From CAYYJM01 sp964471755 (GTDB taxonomy: Bacteria; Planctomycetota; Planctomycetia; Gemmatales; Gemmataceae), in the NCBI GenBank assembly GCA_964471755.1, contig CAYYJM010000086.1, positions 1 through 21,928 of the forward strand: DNA of 21,928 bases, given 5' to 3'. Shown piece by piece: positions 8,901 to 14,693 of this stretch; the first letter of the stretch is position 1, and each line of letters opens with the position of its first letter. Under the pieces are notes generated by a model. The model saw nothing but the letters and a program-made list of their open reading frames with translations, was not told the origin of the DNA and ran no database searches. Both the position numbers and the translations under genes were made by a program.

Positions 8901-9873
8901 GTTGGCTGACGTTGCGCGGCGTGTCGGTCGGCTCGTCGCCGACGTTCAGGCGGAGAATGACCGGCACCTTCTCGGCCTGGAGGCGATCGACGACCTTGTG
9001 GGCATCCCGACCGCCGAAGAGGATCGGCCGGAGATGAAACTCCTTCGCGAAGTCGAGGCCACGGTGGATCTCGTCACGGCTGTCGGCCTCGAGGATGACC
9101 GGCAGCTTGTGATCGAGGAGGACGCCCAACTCGGCGAGGGCCGGATCGTAGGGCGGCCGCTTGCCGATTCCACCGATCGCGGCGAAGCGCTGCCACTGAC
9201 GCTGATAGTGGCCGGCATCGAGGAGTGTCTGCCGACAGTGAGCGACGACGCCCATCAGGACGCGCGGATAGTCGCTGCCGGGGAGCGGTCGAAACGACAG
9301 GTGCTGGCCGACCGTCGCCCGCAGGATCGTGTCGCGGGGTGCGGCTCCGCTCAGGGCGACGAGAGCGCCCTGGCCGGCGAAGAAGCCGCCGTCCGGAGCG
9401 ACGAGGCGGGCCGTGATCCCCTGGTGACGCCAGTTCTGGGTGGTGTCGTCGTCGGCCTTGAGAGCGGTCGCGGTCTGGAACTCGGGGGTGATGCCCTTGC
9501 GGTTGTCCGGCTTGGTGGCGGCGAGGGCTCCGGAGGCGAGATCCTCGGCCGCGGCCGGCCCGGCCTCGGAGCGACGCAGAGCATTGTCGTAGCCCCAGGT
9601 GCCCAGCGCGTCGATGAAGCCGGCGTAGACGGTCTTGCCGTGAGCGTCGATGACGATGGCCCCGGCCGGGATGACCACGTCGGGACCGACGGCCTCGATC
9701 AGGCCATCGCGAATGACGACGGTCGCCCTGTCGAGAACCTGGCCCGGCTCGGTCACGACGCGGGCGTCGCGCAGCGCGAACAGTCGCGGCTGCAAGGAAC
9801 CGCTCCGCTGGGCCACGGCCGGCAGCGGCGCGAGGAGCAGGAGAGCGAGGATGAAGCAATGGCGCGGCGTCAC
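5929..9873 (-). CDS. exported three-module amidohydrolase
   Basis: A 1314-residue protein with a signal peptide (hydrophobic FILALLLLAPLP then AVAQ). Three imidazolonepropionase-like amidohydrolase modules follow. Module 2 (about 480-890) is canonical: HSH at about 543, a later HCHCYR, QHVLEGYK and KSDSNE supply the expected metal ligands and catalytic Asp, and it ends with EVGKDGDVAIF. Modules 1 (about 30-438) and 3 (about 900-1314) resemble each other (GGRDAHKV versus GGTDAWKV) and have GFIDALGTWG or GMIDAATVLG where HxH should be, so neither should bind the binuclear metal site. A charged K/E/P linker lies at about 440-465. The GTG start at 9873 is chosen for its strong RBS and because the signal peptide begins there; the frame extends to 10056. 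Probably a periplasmic hydrolase of cyclic amides or peptides; substrate unknown. Confidence 0.9.
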   Translation of the reverse strand: MTPRHCFILALLLLAPLPAVAQRSGSLQPRLFALRDARVVTEPGQVLDRATVVIRDGLIEAVGPDVVIPAGAIVIDAHGKTVYAGFIDALGTWGYDNALRRSEAGPAAAEDLASGALAATKPDNRKGITPEFQTATALKADDDTTQNWRHQGITARLVAPDGGFFAGQGALVALSGAAPRDTILRATVGQHLSFRPLPGSDYPRVLMGVVAHCRQTLLDAGHYQRQWQRFAAIGGIGKRPPYDPALAELGVLLDHKLPVILEADSRDEIHRGLDFAKEFHLRPILFGGRDAHKVVDRLQAEKVPVILRLNVGDEPTDTPRNVSQPERVKQEKERLARLERENAKVLHQAGVRFAFATSGLPGEKPWEKYREQVRRLIEAGLPADAALAALTTAAAEILDADRQLGRIAAGRPAHLVLTDGDFHQADTQIHEVFADGVRFHFDTKPKEKKPEKPAIVDRKPEPEKKAERTTEIEADRRSKIRTRGDVLLRGATLLTVGPQGNLPNTNLLIRQGKIVAIGKGVAAPADTVVIDATGLFIMPGIIDTHSHFAASGGINEFSLSIVPEVRIRDVLNSEDVQIYRAAAGGVTTARILHGSANVIGGQDAVLKMKYGEPASAMLIASGPRGVKFALGENVKRTDGRFPNTRLGVEAVLVRAFSEARAYQKTWDAYHQEVKAGKKNVAEPRRDLRLEALADVLRGDLKVHCHCYRADEILMLLRVADRFGFKVKSLQHVLEGYKIAPEIAAHGASCSLFSDWWAYKIEAFVVRATCLGVLLLHQAGVMICLKSDSNELMRHLYQEAAKLVKYGGLSEQDALRAITLNAAKQLGLEARLGSLEVGKDGDVAIFNGHPLNSFSRVEMTLIDGEVYFQRDEKMTPFPPAAEFRPTPAPSLPNVATSPARRYLVRDVTLHPVHGDAIERGSVLIEKGKIAAIHANGRLPELPAETVIVEGQGLHLYPGMIDAATVLGLTELGSAKETQDFAEGGDFQPDLRASVAVNPDSELIPVTRANGITSVVTRPTGSIIAGQAALINLAGWVPREMVVVDPLGLAVEFPAERATASGDPTLPMIRRIFARKQREEKIRRLRDLFGQAKAHAEAKKQNPDLPANPRLEALIPYARGEKPVLMSAHRAPEILDALKFADELKLKIILAGGTDAWKVADELKKRDVPVILGPVLTLPQESQDRYDSTFTAAAKLHEAGVRFCIRSAGTTNVRNLPYEAAMSVSFGLPPEVGLRAVTLDVAKLLGVEKELGSIETGKRANLILTTGDPLQVASQTVLLFIDGKPIRPTSKHTRLYERYQQRLREVEAGKVSPGTR

Positions 9874-9879
9874 GAAGAA

Positions 9880-9885
9880 CCTCCC
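9880..9885 (-). promoter_or_regulatory. RBS fixing a GTG start for the amidohydrolase
   Basis: On the minus strand GGGAGG lies six bases before GTG 9873-9871, exactly where the signal peptide begins. This supports GTG over the ATG codons further upstream, which would place about 60 unrelated residues before the leader. Confidence 0.7.
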
Positions 9886-10024
9886 TCGACGATGGGACGA
9901 TGATCGTCCCAGCATAGGCGACACGGCGGAGCGGAGCAAGAGACGGCCGGGCCGCCTTGTCTGAATGGTCCAACCGGCTAAGATGGGCCAAAACCGCAGT
10001 GAAGCGGCTCGATTGAGGAAGGAC

Positions 10025-10627
10025 ATGATCCGCGTCATCGTTTTCGATTTTGGCAACGTGCTGGCTCACTTCAGCCACACGCGAGCCGCCCGGCAGCTGG
10101 CGGCGTATTCCACGCTGGGCGAGGAGATCGTTCGGCAGCGCATCTTCGATACACCACTGGAGGATGGCCTCGATGTCGGGGCGATCGAACCTCCCTTCTT
10201 CCGGGCCGAACTACGCCGCCGGATCGAGGCGACGCACGGCAGCGACGCGGAACTCGACCTGGCCTTCAGCGACATGTTCACGCGGAACGATGCCATCTGC
10301 GATGTCCTGCCGACCCTGGCCCGAGGCTTTCGCCTGCTGCTCCTGAGCAACACCAACGCCCTGCATGCGGCTCAGTTCACGCGTGAGTACGCCAGCGATC
10401 TGAGCCATTTCGAGCATCTGATTCTGTCGCACGAGGTGCGTGCGCGGAAGCCCGATCGGCCGATCTACGTCGCCTGCCAGGAGCGGGCCGCCTGCTCGGC
10501 GGCAGAGATCCTCTTCGTGGACGACCGGGCCGACAACATCGCGACGGCCCGAGAAATCGGCTGGAACGCGATCCATTACCAGCCCATGCAGGGTCTGCCC
10601 GAGCCGCTGCGTCTGCTGACGATCTGA
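10025..10627 (+). CDS. HAD-family hydrolase, YihX-like phosphatase
   Basis: A 200-residue cytoplasmic HAD-superfamily hydrolase, IA-type. All four motifs are visible: VFDFGN with nucleophile Asp8, LLLSNTN with Ser108, RKPDRPIY with Lys142, and LFVDDRADN with Asp166-Asp167. The first motif is DxGN rather than DxD, as in E. coli YihX (an alpha-D-glucose-1-phosphate phosphatase), so this small-sugar-phosphatase group is the best guess. GAGGAAGG lies directly upstream of ATG 10025; the frame extends to 9965 without homology. The gene is divergent from the amidohydrolase (151-base spacer) and is followed 55 bases later by glyA on the same strand, with a hairpin between them. A link to one-carbon metabolism is not evident. 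Confidence 0.88.
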   Translation: MIRVIVFDFGNVLAHFSHTRAARQLAAYSTLGEEIVRQRIFDTPLEDGLDVGAIEPPFFRAELRRRIEATHGSDAELDLAFSDMFTRNDAICDVLPTLARGFRLLLLSNTNALHAAQFTREYASDLSHFEHLILSHEVRARKPDRPIYVACQERAACSAAEILFVDDRADNIATAREIGWNAIHYQPMQGLPEPLRLLTI

Positions 10628-10635
10628 ACCAGATT

Positions 10636-10655
10636 CCCGCCGCAGGGGCGGCGGG
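10636..10655 (+). repeat. GC hairpin between the HAD gene and glyA
   Basis: CCCGCCGC (10636-10643), loop AGGG, GCGGCGGG (10648-10655) form a perfect 8-bp stem. The next bases are CTCAAGG rather than a T-run, so it is not a standard intrinsic terminator. It may stabilise or process the mRNA between the genes. Its right edge (CGGCGGGCTCA) resembles the hairpin at 17238-17255 (CGGCGGCTAGA). Confidence 0.45.
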
Positions 10656-10682
10656 CTCAAGGCCTTCGCCGGAGCCAAGCGA

Positions 10683-11939
10683 ATGAACCCGATCGAAAAG
10701 ACTGACCCGGAGACCTGGCAGGCGATCCTCGACGAACGCGCCCGTCAACAGACCGGCCTGGAGATGATCGCCTCGGAGAACTACGCCAGCACGGCCGTCA
10801 TGGCGGCCCAGGGCTGCATCATGACCAACAAGTACGCCGAGGGCTATCCCGGTCGGCGCTACTATGGCGGCTGCGAGTTCGTCGATGTCGTCGAACGCCT
10901 GGCCATCGAGCGAATTTGCAAGCTCTTCGGAGCCGGCTTCGCCAACGTCCAGCCGCACTCCGGAGCCCAGGCGAACATGGCCGTCTACTTCGCCTGCCTG
11001 CAGCCCGGCGATACCATCCTGGCCATGAATCTGGCCCACGGCGGCCACCTGACGCATGGCATGCACCTGAACTTCTCCGGCAAACTCTACCACGTCGCCC
11101 ACTACGGCGTGACGCGTGACACGGAGGTGATCGATTTCGATCAGGTCCGCGACCTGGCCCGTGAGCATCGGCCGAAGCTCGTCGTCGCCGGGGCCAGCGC
11201 GTACAGCCGGGTGATCGACTTCAGCCGATTCGCCGAGATCTGCGCCGAACACAAGGCTCTGTTCATGGTGGACATGGCCCACATCGCCGGCCTCGTCGCT
11301 GGTGAGCAGCATCCCAACCCGATGCTCTGGGCCGACTTCGTCACGAGTACGACGCACAAGACGCTCCGGGGGCCGCGAGGCGGCTTCGTCCTGACGCGGC
11401 AGGAGGACTGGGCCAGGAAGATCAACCAGGCGGTCTTCCCCGGTTTGCAGGGCGGCCCGCTGATGCACGTCATCGCGGCCAAGGCGGTCGCCTTCCAGGA
11501 GGCGTTGCAGCCCTCGTTCCACAGCTACGCGGCACAGACCATCGCCAACGCCCGGACGCTGGCCCACGAGCTGCTCGGCCACAACTTCCGGCTCGTCTCC
11601 GGCGGCACGGACAATCACCTGATCCTGGTGGACGTCACGTCGCGCGGCCTGACGGGCAAGGTGGCCGAGCGGGCTCTCGACGCGGCCGGGATCACGGTCA
11701 ATCGCAATGGCATTCCCTTCGACACGCGGCCGCCGCTGGACCCGAGCGGTATCCGGATCGGCACGCCGGCCCTGACGACACGCGGCATGCGCGAGACGGA
11801 GATGCGTCAGATCGCGACCTGGATCGGCGAGGTTCTCGCCGCACCGGAGGATACCGCCATCCAGGCCCGGGTGCATGGCCGGGTGCGCGAACTCTGTCAG
11901 CACTTCCCGGTTCCATCGGATGCGGGGGCGTATCAGTAG
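10683..11939 (+). CDS. glyA: serine hydroxymethyltransferase
   Basis: A 418-residue PLP enzyme that interconverts serine and glycine while charging tetrahydrofolate with a one-carbon unit, in the cytoplasm. Recognised from near-invariant segments in order: MIASENYAS near residue 30, TNKYAEGYPGRRYYGGCE, NVQPHSGAQAN, LAHGGHLTHG, then the PLP-binding lysine in TTHKTLRGPRGG (about residue 225), FPGLQGGPLMHVIAAKAVAF, and SGGTDNHL in the C-terminal domain. Length is typical and the frame intact. GGAG lies eight bases before ATG 10683. It sits downstream of the HAD gene and 21 bases before the vapBC-like pair. No serine-specific regulatory site or glycine riboswitch was recognised in the 55-base leader. 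Identification is essentially certain. Confidence 0.98.
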   Translation: MNPIEKTDPETWQAILDERARQQTGLEMIASENYASTAVMAAQGCIMTNKYAEGYPGRRYYGGCEFVDVVERLAIERICKLFGAGFANVQPHSGAQANMAVYFACLQPGDTILAMNLAHGGHLTHGMHLNFSGKLYHVAHYGVTRDTEVIDFDQVRDLAREHRPKLVVAGASAYSRVIDFSRFAEICAEHKALFMVDMAHIAGLVAGEQHPNPMLWADFVTSTTHKTLRGPRGGFVLTRQEDWARKINQAVFPGLQGGPLMHVIAAKAVAFQEALQPSFHSYAAQTIANARTLAHELLGHNFRLVSGGTDNHLILVDVTSRGLTGKVAERALDAAGITVNRNGIPFDTRPPLDPSGIRIGTPALTTRGMRETEMRQIATWIGEVLAAPEDTAIQARVHGRVRELCQHFPVPSDAGAYQ

Positions 11940-11960
11940 AATGACAACGGGGGACAAGCC

Positions 11961-12176
11961 ATGCCGACGACCATTGAGAGACTGGAAGAGCGTGTGGCCG
12001 CGCTGGAACAGACCGTCGCGGAGTTGAAGCAACCGCAGCGCCGGGGACATCAAGCCTGGCTGGACCAGATCAGCGGGTCCATCCGGGATCCGGAAGCCTT
12101 CCTGGAAGCCTTGCGCATCGGACGGGAGTATCGGCAAGCGGATCGCGAGCCGGACCCGACCGAGGGGCAACCGTGA
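11961..12176 (+). CDS. coiled-coil antitoxin-like small protein (VapB-position)
   Basis: A 71-residue, highly charged protein. Residues 4-24 (TIERLEERVAALEQTVAELK) form heptads typical of a coiled coil. The second half contains AWLDQISGSIRDPEAFLEAL followed by RIGREYRQADRE, a helix-rich pattern often seen in short proteins encoded just before PIN toxins. Its stop overlaps the GTG start of the PIN gene (GTGA), so the two are translationally coupled. No ribbon-helix-helix, AbrB-like or HTH domain is visible, unlike standard VapB, so it probably neutralises the toxin through its C-terminal region while the coiled coil oligomerises. The antitoxin role is inferred from gene order, size and overlap. 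Confidence 0.75.
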   Translation: MPTTIERLEERVAALEQTVAELKQPQRRGHQAWLDQISGSIRDPEAFLEALRIGREYRQADREPDPTEGQP

Positions 12177-12601
12177 ACTACCTCCTGGACACGGATCACG
12201 CCAGTGTACTGCAACTCCCAGCCGGATCGGATTACGTCCGGCTTTCGCAGCGTATCCTGGCGCACCCCGCTGACGACTTCTTCCTGTCGATTGTTAGTTT
12301 TCACGAGCAAACGCTCGGCGGGCACACCTACGTCAACCAGGCGAGAAACCTCCCCGGCCTGGTGCGCGGCTACCGCCTGTTGACCGACATCCTGAATGGT
12401 TTCAGGGCCTTGCCGAACCTGGAGTTCGACGCAGCGGCCGCGCCGATTTATGACAGTTTATTGACACAGCACCGCCGTACCGGCCGCATGGATCTCCGCA
12501 TAGCGGCCATCGCCCTCGCACAAGGGATGACGCTGCTCACCCGCAACCGTGGCGACTTTGGCCAGATCGCAGGCCTGACCATCGAAGACTGGATCACCTG
12601 A
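12173..12601 (+). CDS. vapC: VapC-like PIN-domain ribonuclease toxin
   Basis: A 142-residue PIN-domain protein. The acidic metal-binding set is present: Asp6 in LLDTD, Glu45 in SFHEQ, Asp107 in RMDLRIAA and Asp128 in NRGDF, with Asn125 as in typical VapC. VapC toxins are Mg-dependent endoribonucleases that cut tRNA, rRNA or mRNA and arrest translation when released from their antitoxin. GTG 12173 is chosen because it overlaps the upstream stop and gives the canonical MNYLLDTD beginning. All catalytic residues are intact, so the toxin is probably active. The pair sits between glyA and an exported enzyme on the same strand, with no mobile-element signs around it. RNA target is unknown. Confidence 0.9.
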   Translation: MNYLLDTDHASVLQLPAGSDYVRLSQRILAHPADDFFLSIVSFHEQTLGGHTYVNQARNLPGLVRGYRLLTDILNGFRALPNLEFDAAAAPIYDSLLTQHRRTGRMDLRIAAIALAQGMTLLTRNRGDFGQIAGLTIEDWIT

Positions 12602-12622
12602 CCACTCCACGGAACCTCACCT

Positions 12623-13705
12623 ATGACCACGCTGCGAACCGCTCTCGTCCTGCTGCTCCTGGCCAGCGTGTTCCTCCTTGGACGTCTGACCGCCCCACTC
12701 TCCCCGCCACCGAACACCACGGCCCACGCCGACGAGAAGGCCCCCACCGAGGGGCCGCGTGGCTGGGTCAAGGGCAAGGGCTACGGCCCCATCTGGGGCA
12801 AGGACGACGAGGTCGGCGCTCTCAACGCCATGACGCCGACCACGATCCAGGCCGCTCTCGATCTGGCGAAGGACGGCAAGGTCTTCGACCTCGGCGTCGT
12901 CTACAGCCGGAACAGTCTCCGCTGGCCGGGGCACAATGCCGGTGAGATTATCACCTTTCGCAGCCCCGAGGGCGTCAATCGCCAGCGTGACATCGCTCCG
13001 GCGGTCGATCCGAAGATCAACCCGCAGAAGGTGGCCTGGCACAGCTGTGCTCTGTTCATCAATGACAACGTCGGGACGCAGATCGATGGCCTGGGCCACA
13101 TCACCGCCGGCAAGGACTATCGCTGGTACAACGGCTTCCAGGAGGCCACGTCCGGCGGCAACTTCGGCGTCCAGAAGTGCGACGCGACGACCATCCCGCC
13201 GATCATCACCCGCGGCGTTCTGCTCGACGTGGCCGGTCTGCGCGGCGTCGAGGCCCTGCCTCCGCACTACCGCATCACGACCGACGACCTCAAGGCGGCC
13301 GCCGAGCGGCAGAAGGTGGCGCTGAAGCCCGGCGACACGGTCCTGATCCGCACCGGGACGCTCCGCCACTGGGGCAAGGAAGGGGCCGACCACGAGAAAC
13401 TCCAGGTTCACGACTCGGCCGGCATCGACCTGGACGCCGCCCGCTGGCTGGTCGAGGAGCGGGGAGTCCTCCTGATCGGCGCGGACAATTCCGGCCTGGA
13501 GTGGACGCCCGGCCCGAACCAGAAGGGCACGTTCCTGCCGGTCCACAAGTACCTCCTCGTCGATCAGGGCGTCCACATCGGCGAGTTCCACTACCTGGAA
13601 GACCTGGCCCGGACGCAGACGTGGGAGTTCTGCTACGTCTGCACGACGAACAAGCTCAAGGGCACCACGGCCGGCTTCGCTCTGCGCCCCCTGGCACTCC
13701 GCTGA
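12623..13705 (+). CDS. exported cyclase-family protein (kynurenine formamidase-like fold)
   Basis: A 360-residue protein with an N-terminal hydrophobic segment (about residues 8-20) and a proline-rich stretch before AHADE, consistent with Sec export or membrane anchoring. The rest matches the cyclase family (PF04199), metal-dependent amide or lactone hydrolases. The usual metal motif HxGTHxDxxxH appears here as NVGTQIDGLGH (about 149-159): Asp and the last His are kept but two His are Asn and Gln. Later segments PGDTVLIRTGT, LLIGADNSGLEW and LLVDQGVHIGE fit the family. The GTQ variant also occurs, from memory, in a large bacterial subgroup, so this is probably not simple decay. Substrate unknown. 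It begins 21 bases after vapC. Confidence 0.83.
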   Translation: MTTLRTALVLLLLASVFLLGRLTAPLSPPPNTTAHADEKAPTEGPRGWVKGKGYGPIWGKDDEVGALNAMTPTTIQAALDLAKDGKVFDLGVVYSRNSLRWPGHNAGEIITFRSPEGVNRQRDIAPAVDPKINPQKVAWHSCALFINDNVGTQIDGLGHITAGKDYRWYNGFQEATSGGNFGVQKCDATTIPPIITRGVLLDVAGLRGVEALPPHYRITTDDLKAAAERQKVALKPGDTVLIRTGTLRHWGKEGADHEKLQVHDSAGIDLDAARWLVEERGVLLIGADNSGLEWTPGPNQKGTFLPVHKYLLVDQGVHIGEFHYLEDLARTQTWEFCYVCTTNKLKGTTAGFALRPLALR

Positions 13706-13732
13706 CACATTCATGACACCCGGAGATCGACC

Positions 13733-14242
13733 ATGCTGGTTCGACGGACCATTCTTTCAGGGATCCTGCTCCTCGTCGTGAGTTTACCGCTGATGGCCGA
13801 ACCGCCGAAGTATGCCTTCACTCTCCGCAAGGCCGACGACGCGATCACGGTCAAGGAACGTGATCGGCGGACTGTCTTCGTCATCACCAGCAAGAGCGGT
13901 ATCGGCGGCGGCACCATCAAGCTCACTGCCGGGGACTGGCCCAGCGATGTCACCCTGCGCTTCGAGTACAAAGACGGCCTCGGCAACGGCTTCAAGATGC
14001 TCGAGACCTTCTCGCTCACGACCGACCGGCTGCTGGTCAGCGGTTCGCACAAGCAGAGCGGCAGCCTGCCATTCCTCCTGCCCGATAGTGCGGGCGAGTA
14101 CGTCGAGAACCAGCCGGCAGCGGGCCACCTCCGGGTGACCATCGCTCCCAACGCCGGGGCGCTGGAGGTGACACTTCCGGCTCATCTGTTCGTCGGCTCG
14201 CGTCAGGTGACGCTGGTCTGGATCGATGCGTACCGGAACTGA
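13733..14242 (+). CDS. secreted protein of unknown function
   Basis: A 169-residue protein that I do not recognise. It has a clear signal peptide (MLVRR, hydrophobic core, LMA before EPPKYAF). The mature part alternates short hydrophobic and polar segments (TIKLTAGDWPSDVTLRF, LRVTIAPNAG, LEVTLPAHLF, QVTLVWIDAY), which suggests an all-beta sandwich of about 145 residues. No cysteine, catalytic motif or lipobox is seen. GGAG lies upstream of ATG 13733, and the gene starts 27 bases after the cyclase-family gene, so both are probably co-transcribed and both products exported. It is followed by the palindromic repeat region, which may end the transcript. Confidence 0.8.
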   Translation: MLVRRTILSGILLLVVSLPLMAEPPKYAFTLRKADDAITVKERDRRTVFVITSKSGIGGGTIKLTAGDWPSDVTLRFEYKDGLGNGFKMLETFSLTTDRLLVSGSHKQSGSLPFLLPDSAGEYVENQPAAGHLRVTIAPNAGALEVTLPAHLFVGSRQVTLVWIDAYRN

Positions 14243-14287
14243 GTGCCCACGAATCGCGACACGGCGGCATCCCCGTAGTTTTGAAAC

Positions 14288-14495
14288 GTAGGGTGGGCGG
14301 GAGCGCCACCGCCGCCCAATCGCCCCATCAGGCCGGAACAGCGCAGGCCCACCAAACCTCGCTCGGGAGCGCAGCGACACCGATCAGAAACAGACGTCTG
14401 CGGTGTCGCTGCGCTCCCGAGCGAGGTTTGGTGGGCCTGCGCTGTGGCGGGCCTCGGGACGTATCAGGAGTCAGTGGCGCTCCCGCCCACCCTAC
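14288..14495. repeat. 208-bp nested palindrome (MITE- or REP-like)
   Basis: Two perfect inverted repeats are nested and co-centred. Outer arms of 22 bp are 14288-14309 and 14474-14495, beginning GTAGGGTGGGCGGGAGC. Inner arms of 45 bp are 14338-14382 and 14401-14445. The inter-arm segments are each 28 bases long and only partly complementary. The 18-base centre contains the self-complementary CAGACGTCTG (14391-14400). As RNA the whole would fold into one very stable stem. No transposase or obvious target-site duplication is visible. Confidence 0.9.
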
Positions 14496-14509
14496 ATCTC
14501 GGAGCATCG

Positions 14510-14576
14510 GCGGGCCTGCGCTGTAACGGGCCCCGGAACGTATCAGGTCAGAGTGGCGCTCCGGACCGCCCTACAT
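14510..14576 (+). repeat. diverged direct copy of the palindrome's right half
   Basis: This 67-base segment lines up without gaps to 14431-14497, offset by 79 bases. By eye about 55 of 67 positions are identical, including GGGCCTGCGCTGT, ACGTATCAGG, AGTGGCGCTCC and CCCTACAT. It has no matching left half, so it looks like a decayed or incomplete unit of the same repeat family. Confidence 0.8.
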
Positions 14577-14693
14577 TTTGGCCGCATCTACGGAGATGCA
14601 CCTGCGACACGGCAAATCCTCGCGGCCGAACGGGAGGTCGGGTACACTTCAGGAACACGGCCGACCGGTGGACCTGAGCGAGTAACGCGACCG

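Larger units (their letters stand above)
14243..14693. other. 451-base gene-free region with repeats
   Basis: This stretch separates the small secreted protein from the DUF1549/DUF1553 gene. The open frames crossing it are by-products of the GC-rich palindrome. Apart from the two repeat units listed separately, the only signal seen is GGTACACT at about 14641-14648, a possible -10-like element some 50 bases before the next start. Confidence 0.6.

Noticed and set aside
6004..9903. Long plus-strand open frames (520 and 754 codons) opposite the amidohydrolase gene
   Set aside because: They are rich in D, R, G, V and Q with no domain or signal, and they mirror a gene with clear family motifs. Long antisense frames are expected in GC-rich coding DNA.
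10628..10682. Glycine or THF riboswitch ahead of glyA
   Set aside because: The spacer is only 55 bases, is filled by a simple hairpin and has none of the conserved cores of those riboswitches.
10377..12170. 597-codon minus-strand frame across glyA and the antitoxin gene
   Set aside because: It spans several genuine plus-strand genes and lacks any domain pattern.
14288..14576. Insertion sequence
   Set aside because: No transposase frame and no clear target-site duplication; only palindromic repeat units are present.
14403..14693. Upstream extension of the DUF1549/DUF1553 frame
   Set aside because: This part translates the palindromic repeat (MSLRSRARFGG...), precedes the signal peptide and matches a peptide made from the other strand, so it is not a real N-terminus.
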